Made by a program: the position numbers and the translations under genes
Shown: positions 6,244-7,735 of the stretch, piece after piece
Layout of the letters: every line of letters starts with the position of its first letter
Numbering within the stretch: the stretch's first letter is position 1
Source: an uncultured Eubacteriales bacterium
Lineage (GTDB): Bacteria > Bacillota > Clostridia > Oscillospirales > CAG-272
Reading direction: 5' to 3'
DNA length: 7,735 bases
Assembly (NCBI GenBank): GCA_934385225.1
Contig: CAKRPQ010000092.1
Location: 1-7,735, forward strand
The notes under the pieces: model-generated
What the model saw: the letters and a program-made list of their open reading frames with translations, nothing else
Database searches by the model: none
What the model was told of the DNA's origin: nothing

Positions 6244-6926
6244 TTTTTGCCCGCCTTTTTTTCTTTCCTTATGAGAACGGTTTTTCCTCCGTCGTCTGCG
6301 CCGAAAAAGTAGATTTCGTTTATCGGGCACGGAAATTTGTTCATCTGATTTTTGAACCACCGCTCACTTTTTCCCGATGTTTTCAGATTGTTTTCGCATA
6401 TAACGCCATCGATTATAAGCGAGTGCATCATGCCGCTTTCCTGCGCTTTCACACCGAGCTCGGACGATGTCGGAGGTGTTTCGCTTGCCATCGGGATTAC
6501 CGTCAGTTTGCCGTTTTTTTCAAGTATGGCGTATGAAACGTTCGTCGGGTCAATGCAGTTTCCCGCGCGAAGCTCGCTCATCAGCTCTTCGAGCGAAACA
6601 CGGGTTTTTTTCAGCTCTTTCTGGTCTATTTTTCCGTTTCTTATCAGAATGCTCGGTTTTGCCGAGACAAGATTTTTGAGAAGAGGTACCTTTATTAAAA
6701 TGACGGAAGAAAAAACTTCGACAAAAAGCAGCGTAATTATCGGTATCACCGCATACATTACTGGAAATTGCTGGTTTTCTATCGGCATGGACGCGATTTC
6801 CGAGAGCATAAGTGTCGTAACGAGTTCGGAAACTTCAAGCTCGCCGATCTGCCTCTTTCCCATTATTCTCATCGCTGTGATCAGTATAGCATAGACCATA
6901 AATGTTCGTATGAAGATTGTTGTCAT
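6240..6926 (-). CDS. DUF421 (YetF/YcaP-like) membrane protein
   Basis: This encodes 228 residues from ATG at 6926-6924. The N-terminal third has three hydrophobic segments (about 3-20, 37-47, 56-78) with the family signature RIMGKRQIGELE (20-31). The cytoplasmic C-terminal part carries LIRNGKID and the RVSLEELMSELR/DPTNVSYAILEKNGKL block that is typical of the domain. The family is linked to sporulation, spore germination and cation or stress phenotypes in some bacilli, but its molecular activity is not established. The upstream GTG at 6938 gives only 4 extra residues. The 4-base overlap with DUF4363 indicates a two-gene operon. Confidence 0.88.
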   Translation of the reverse strand: MTTIFIRTFMVYAILITAMRIMGKRQIGELEVSELVTTLMLSEIASMPIENQQFPVMYAVIPIITLLFVEVFSSVILIKVPLLKNLVSAKPSILIRNGKIDQKELKKTRVSLEELMSELRAGNCIDPTNVSYAILEKNGKLTVIPMASETPPTSSELGVKAQESGMMHSLIIDGVICENNLKTSGKSERWFKNQMNKFPCPINEIYFFGADDGGKTVLIRKEKKAGKK

Positions 6927-6934
6927 GGTTATTT

Positions 6935-6941
6935 TCACCTC
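6935..6941 (-). promoter_or_regulatory. Ribosome binding site of the DUF421 gene
   Basis: Read on the minus strand, GAGGTGA sits 8 bases upstream of ATG 6926. The alternative GTG at 6938 lies inside this motif, which argues for the ATG. Confidence 0.7.
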
Positions 6942-6960
6942 AATATATATTATTGACCTG

Positions 6961-6988
6961 TATATAATGTGTTTATTCTGACGAAAAA
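6961..6988 (-). promoter_or_regulatory. Possible promoter of the DUF421-DUF4363 pair
   Basis: On the minus strand TTTTTC (6988-6983) and TATATA (6966-6961) are 16 bases apart. The -35 match is poor. It would give a leader of about 27 bases before ATG 6926. It lies in the divergent gap with the rRNA promoters, starting 45 to 55 bases from the P1 -35. Confidence 0.3.
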
Positions 6989-7010
6989 GGGATTTTTTTG
7001 CAAAAACCCC

Positions 7011-7039
7011 TTGACAAAGCGAGGGCGGTGTAGTATAAT
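7011..7039 (+). promoter_or_regulatory. rRNA promoter P1 (consensus sigma-A)
   Basis: TTGACA at 7011-7016 and TATAAT at 7034-7039 are separated by 17 bases, a full consensus match. Transcription should start near 7046. The stretch upstream is rich in A and T runs, as in UP elements. Confidence 0.92.
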
Positions 7040-7048
7040 AACGGAGTT

Positions 7049-7062
7049 CCCGTGAGAGCGGG
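7049..7062 (+). other. Short GC hairpin just after P1
   Basis: CCCG (7049-7052) pairs with CGGG (7059-7062) across a 6-base loop, within the first 20 or so bases of the P1 transcript. It is too small and lacks a T run to act as a terminator. Confidence 0.35.
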
Positions 7063-7090
7063 GCAATCGCGGCGGTTTCTTTCTAAAAAA

Positions 7091-7113
7091 GTTTTTGAGA
7101 AATTTTCAAAAAC
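7091..7113. repeat. Inverted repeat directly upstream of the P2 -35
   Basis: GTTTTTGA (7091-7098) and TCAAAAAC (7106-7113) are inverted with a 7-base spacer and end 3 bases before the P2 -35 box. It may be a UP-like AT-rich element or a binding site, or a hairpin in the P1 transcript. Confidence 0.55.
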
Positions 7114-7116
7114 CTA

Positions 7117-7145
7117 TTGACAAAAGGAAAACGGTGTGATATAAT
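7117..7145 (+). promoter_or_regulatory. rRNA promoter P2 (consensus, extended -10)
   Basis: TTGACA at 7117-7122 and TATAAT at 7140-7145 are 17 bases apart, with TGA directly before the -10. Start is expected near 7152. Confidence 0.93.
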
Positions 7146-7151
7146 AGACAA

Positions 7152-7197
7152 GCTGTCCACTAAGGAGCGGTTCGCAGGAATCGAACTTAAAGACAGC
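7152..7197 (+). other. Long-range stem at the start of the P2 transcript
   Basis: GCTGTC (7152-7157) pairs with GACAGC (7192-7197), and inside it GTTCG (7170-7174) pairs with CGAAC (7182-7186) around a 7-base loop. The outer arm begins at about the predicted +1 base of P2, so P2 RNA would begin with a structured 5' end. Confidence 0.5.
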
Positions 7198-7204
7198 GAT
7201 CGGT

Positions 7205-7222
7205 CATTGAAAATTGAACAAC
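7205..7222 (+). promoter_or_regulatory. Possible boxA-like antitermination leader
   Basis: CATTGAAAATTGAACAAC resembles the TTTGAAAACTGAACAA-type block before Firmicutes 16S genes, where Nus factors load. The match is by eye and the element is loosely conserved. Confidence 0.4.
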
Positions 7223-7334
7223 AAGAGATGAAGTACAAAGAACAAGAAATTGTGTAAAGAATCTCGAAAATTCTGAAAGAGAATACTACTCAAACAAAAG
7301 TAAAAGAGCAGATTGACTCTAAAAAAGATGTGAG

Positions 7335-7348
7335 ATGCCGAGAGGCAT
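7335..7348 (+). other. GNRA-loop hairpin just before 16S
   Basis: ATGCC (7335-7339) pairs with GGCAT (7344-7348) closing a GAGA tetraloop, 12 bases before the expected 16S 5' end. It could guide processing or folding of the precursor. Confidence 0.5.
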
Positions 7349-7360
7349 TTTATATACCGT

Positions 7361-7735
7361 TTTTTAGAGAGTTTGATCCTGGCTCAGGATTAACGCTGGC
7401 GGCGTGCATAACACATTCAAGTCGAACGAAGCATTTAAGACGGAGACTTCGGTCAAAGTTTTCTATGACTTAGTGGCGGACGGGTGAGTAACGCGTGAGC
7501 AACCTGCCTTCGTATGGGGGATAACGACCGGAAACAGTCGCTAATACCGCATAAAGCACCGATGTCGCATGGCAACGGTGTTAAAGATTTATCGTACGAA
7601 GATGGGCTCGCGTCCGATTAGATAGTTGGTGAGGCAACGGCTTACCAAGTCGACGATCGGTAGCCGGACTGAGAGGTTGAACGGCCACATTGGAACTGAG
7701 ATACGGTCCAGACTCCTACGGGAGGCAGCAGTGGG
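7361..7735 (+). rRNA. rrs: 16S ribosomal RNA, 5' part (runs off the window)
   Basis: AGAGTTTGATCCTGGCTCAG at 7368-7387 corresponds to E. coli positions 8-27, which puts base 1 near 7361. GGCGGACGGGTGAGTAACGCG and the CCTACGGGAGGCAGCAG motif (7715-7731, E. coli 341 on) follow. The fragment covers up to about E. coli 361 and is about 14 bases longer than E. coli over that interval because of the variable regions. It resembles Clostridia. Two positions differ from the usual bases: 7391 (E. coli G31) and 7417 (E. coli G57) are both T. The mature 5' end is estimated by alignment. Confidence 0.97.

Larger units (their letters stand above)
7001..7146 (+). repeat. Tandem duplication of the rRNA promoter block
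   Basis: CAAAAACC, TTGACAAA, CGGTGT and TATAATA occur in the same order and spacing from 7001 and from 7107, an offset of 106 bases. The stretches between differ. This looks like one promoter unit present twice, either by duplication or convergence. Confidence 0.75.
7152..7360 (+). other. 16S rRNA leader region
   Basis: The 200 or so bases between the P2 start and the 16S gene have no protein gene. They hold a long stem at the P2 start (7152-7197), a CATTGAAAATTGAACAAC block (7205-7222) that resembles the antitermination leader found before 16S genes in Firmicutes, and a GAGA-loop hairpin (7335-7348). RNase III would normally cut in a stem formed with sequence past the 16S 3' end, which is outside the window. 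Confidence 0.7.

Noticed and set aside
6244..6360. Upstream extension of the DUF4363 frame
   Set aside because: It codes for a basic stretch with no family match, overlaps the DUF421 gene, and the internal ATG at 6243 has the DUF4363 start and the ATGA coupling.
6953..6968. Plus-strand TTGACC and TATAAT in the divergent gap as a third rRNA promoter
   Set aside because: The two boxes are only 4 bases apart, not about 17, and no other -35 lies at the right distance.
6991..7010. Palindrome-like GGGATTTTT/CAAAAACCCC before P1
   Set aside because: The two arms almost touch at TTGCAA, so no hairpin loop can form, and there is a mismatch; it is better seen as an AT-rich region upstream of P1.
7152..7197. 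tRNA gene in the rRNA leader (GGTTCG...CGAAC resembles a T arm)
   Set aside because: There is no acceptor stem, D arm or anticodon arm of the right spacing; it is better read as a leader hairpin.
1..7735. CRISPR array, IS element, prophage or attachment site
   Set aside because: No repeated spacer units, transposase or integrase motifs, or flanking target duplications were seen.

Overview
The window looks like a chromosomal segment of a strictly Gram-positive-type Clostridia member, probably an Oscillospirales/Ruminococcaceae relative. This is inferred from the 16S 5' end, the AGGAGG-type ribosome binding sites, the clostridial gene families (DUF421/DUF4363, G5-3D protein, PqqD with an HPr-kinase-like protein) and the consensus sigma-A promoters. 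It has no phage, IS or CRISPR signal, and placement below class level is not secure.

Layout. Positions 1-4776 hold a tightly packed plus-strand gene run: the 3' end of a divergent MurE-type Mur ligase, an HPr-kinase-like P-loop kinase, a PqqD-like small protein, an S24/S26 signal-peptidase-like protein, a membrane-anchored SGNH-fold protein whose catalytic residues all appear replaced, a RadC/JAMM protein and a uridine-kinase-family protein. Four of the six junctions are 4-base start/stop overlaps or close to it, so the run is probably one translationally coupled operon whose promoter lies upstream of the window. A short AT-rich gap with a near-consensus extended -10 promoter (4868-4896) then drives a monocistronic G5/3D cell-wall protein (4950-5840). 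It ends at a 20-bp perfect hairpin (5842-5886) that also terminates a converging minus-strand pair, DUF421 (6240-6926) and DUF4363 (5887-6243).

Positions 6942-7360 contain no protein gene. They hold the rRNA control region: two tandem, nearly identical promoters (TTGACA-17-TATAAT, offset 106 bases) and a structured leader, followed by the 5' 375 bases of a 16S rRNA gene that runs off the end.

How the genes fit together. The kinase, PqqD and peptidase trio is the most intriguing part. PqqD-fold proteins usually present peptide substrates to modifying enzymes, HPr-kinase-like proteins occur in some lasso-peptide clusters, and an S26-type peptidase could cut a leader. No precursor peptide or radical SAM enzyme is visible here, so a peptide-modification role is only a hypothesis. 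The MurE-like ligase and the SGNH protein point to a cell-envelope link, and the 3D protein is a separate peptidoglycan-remodelling candidate.
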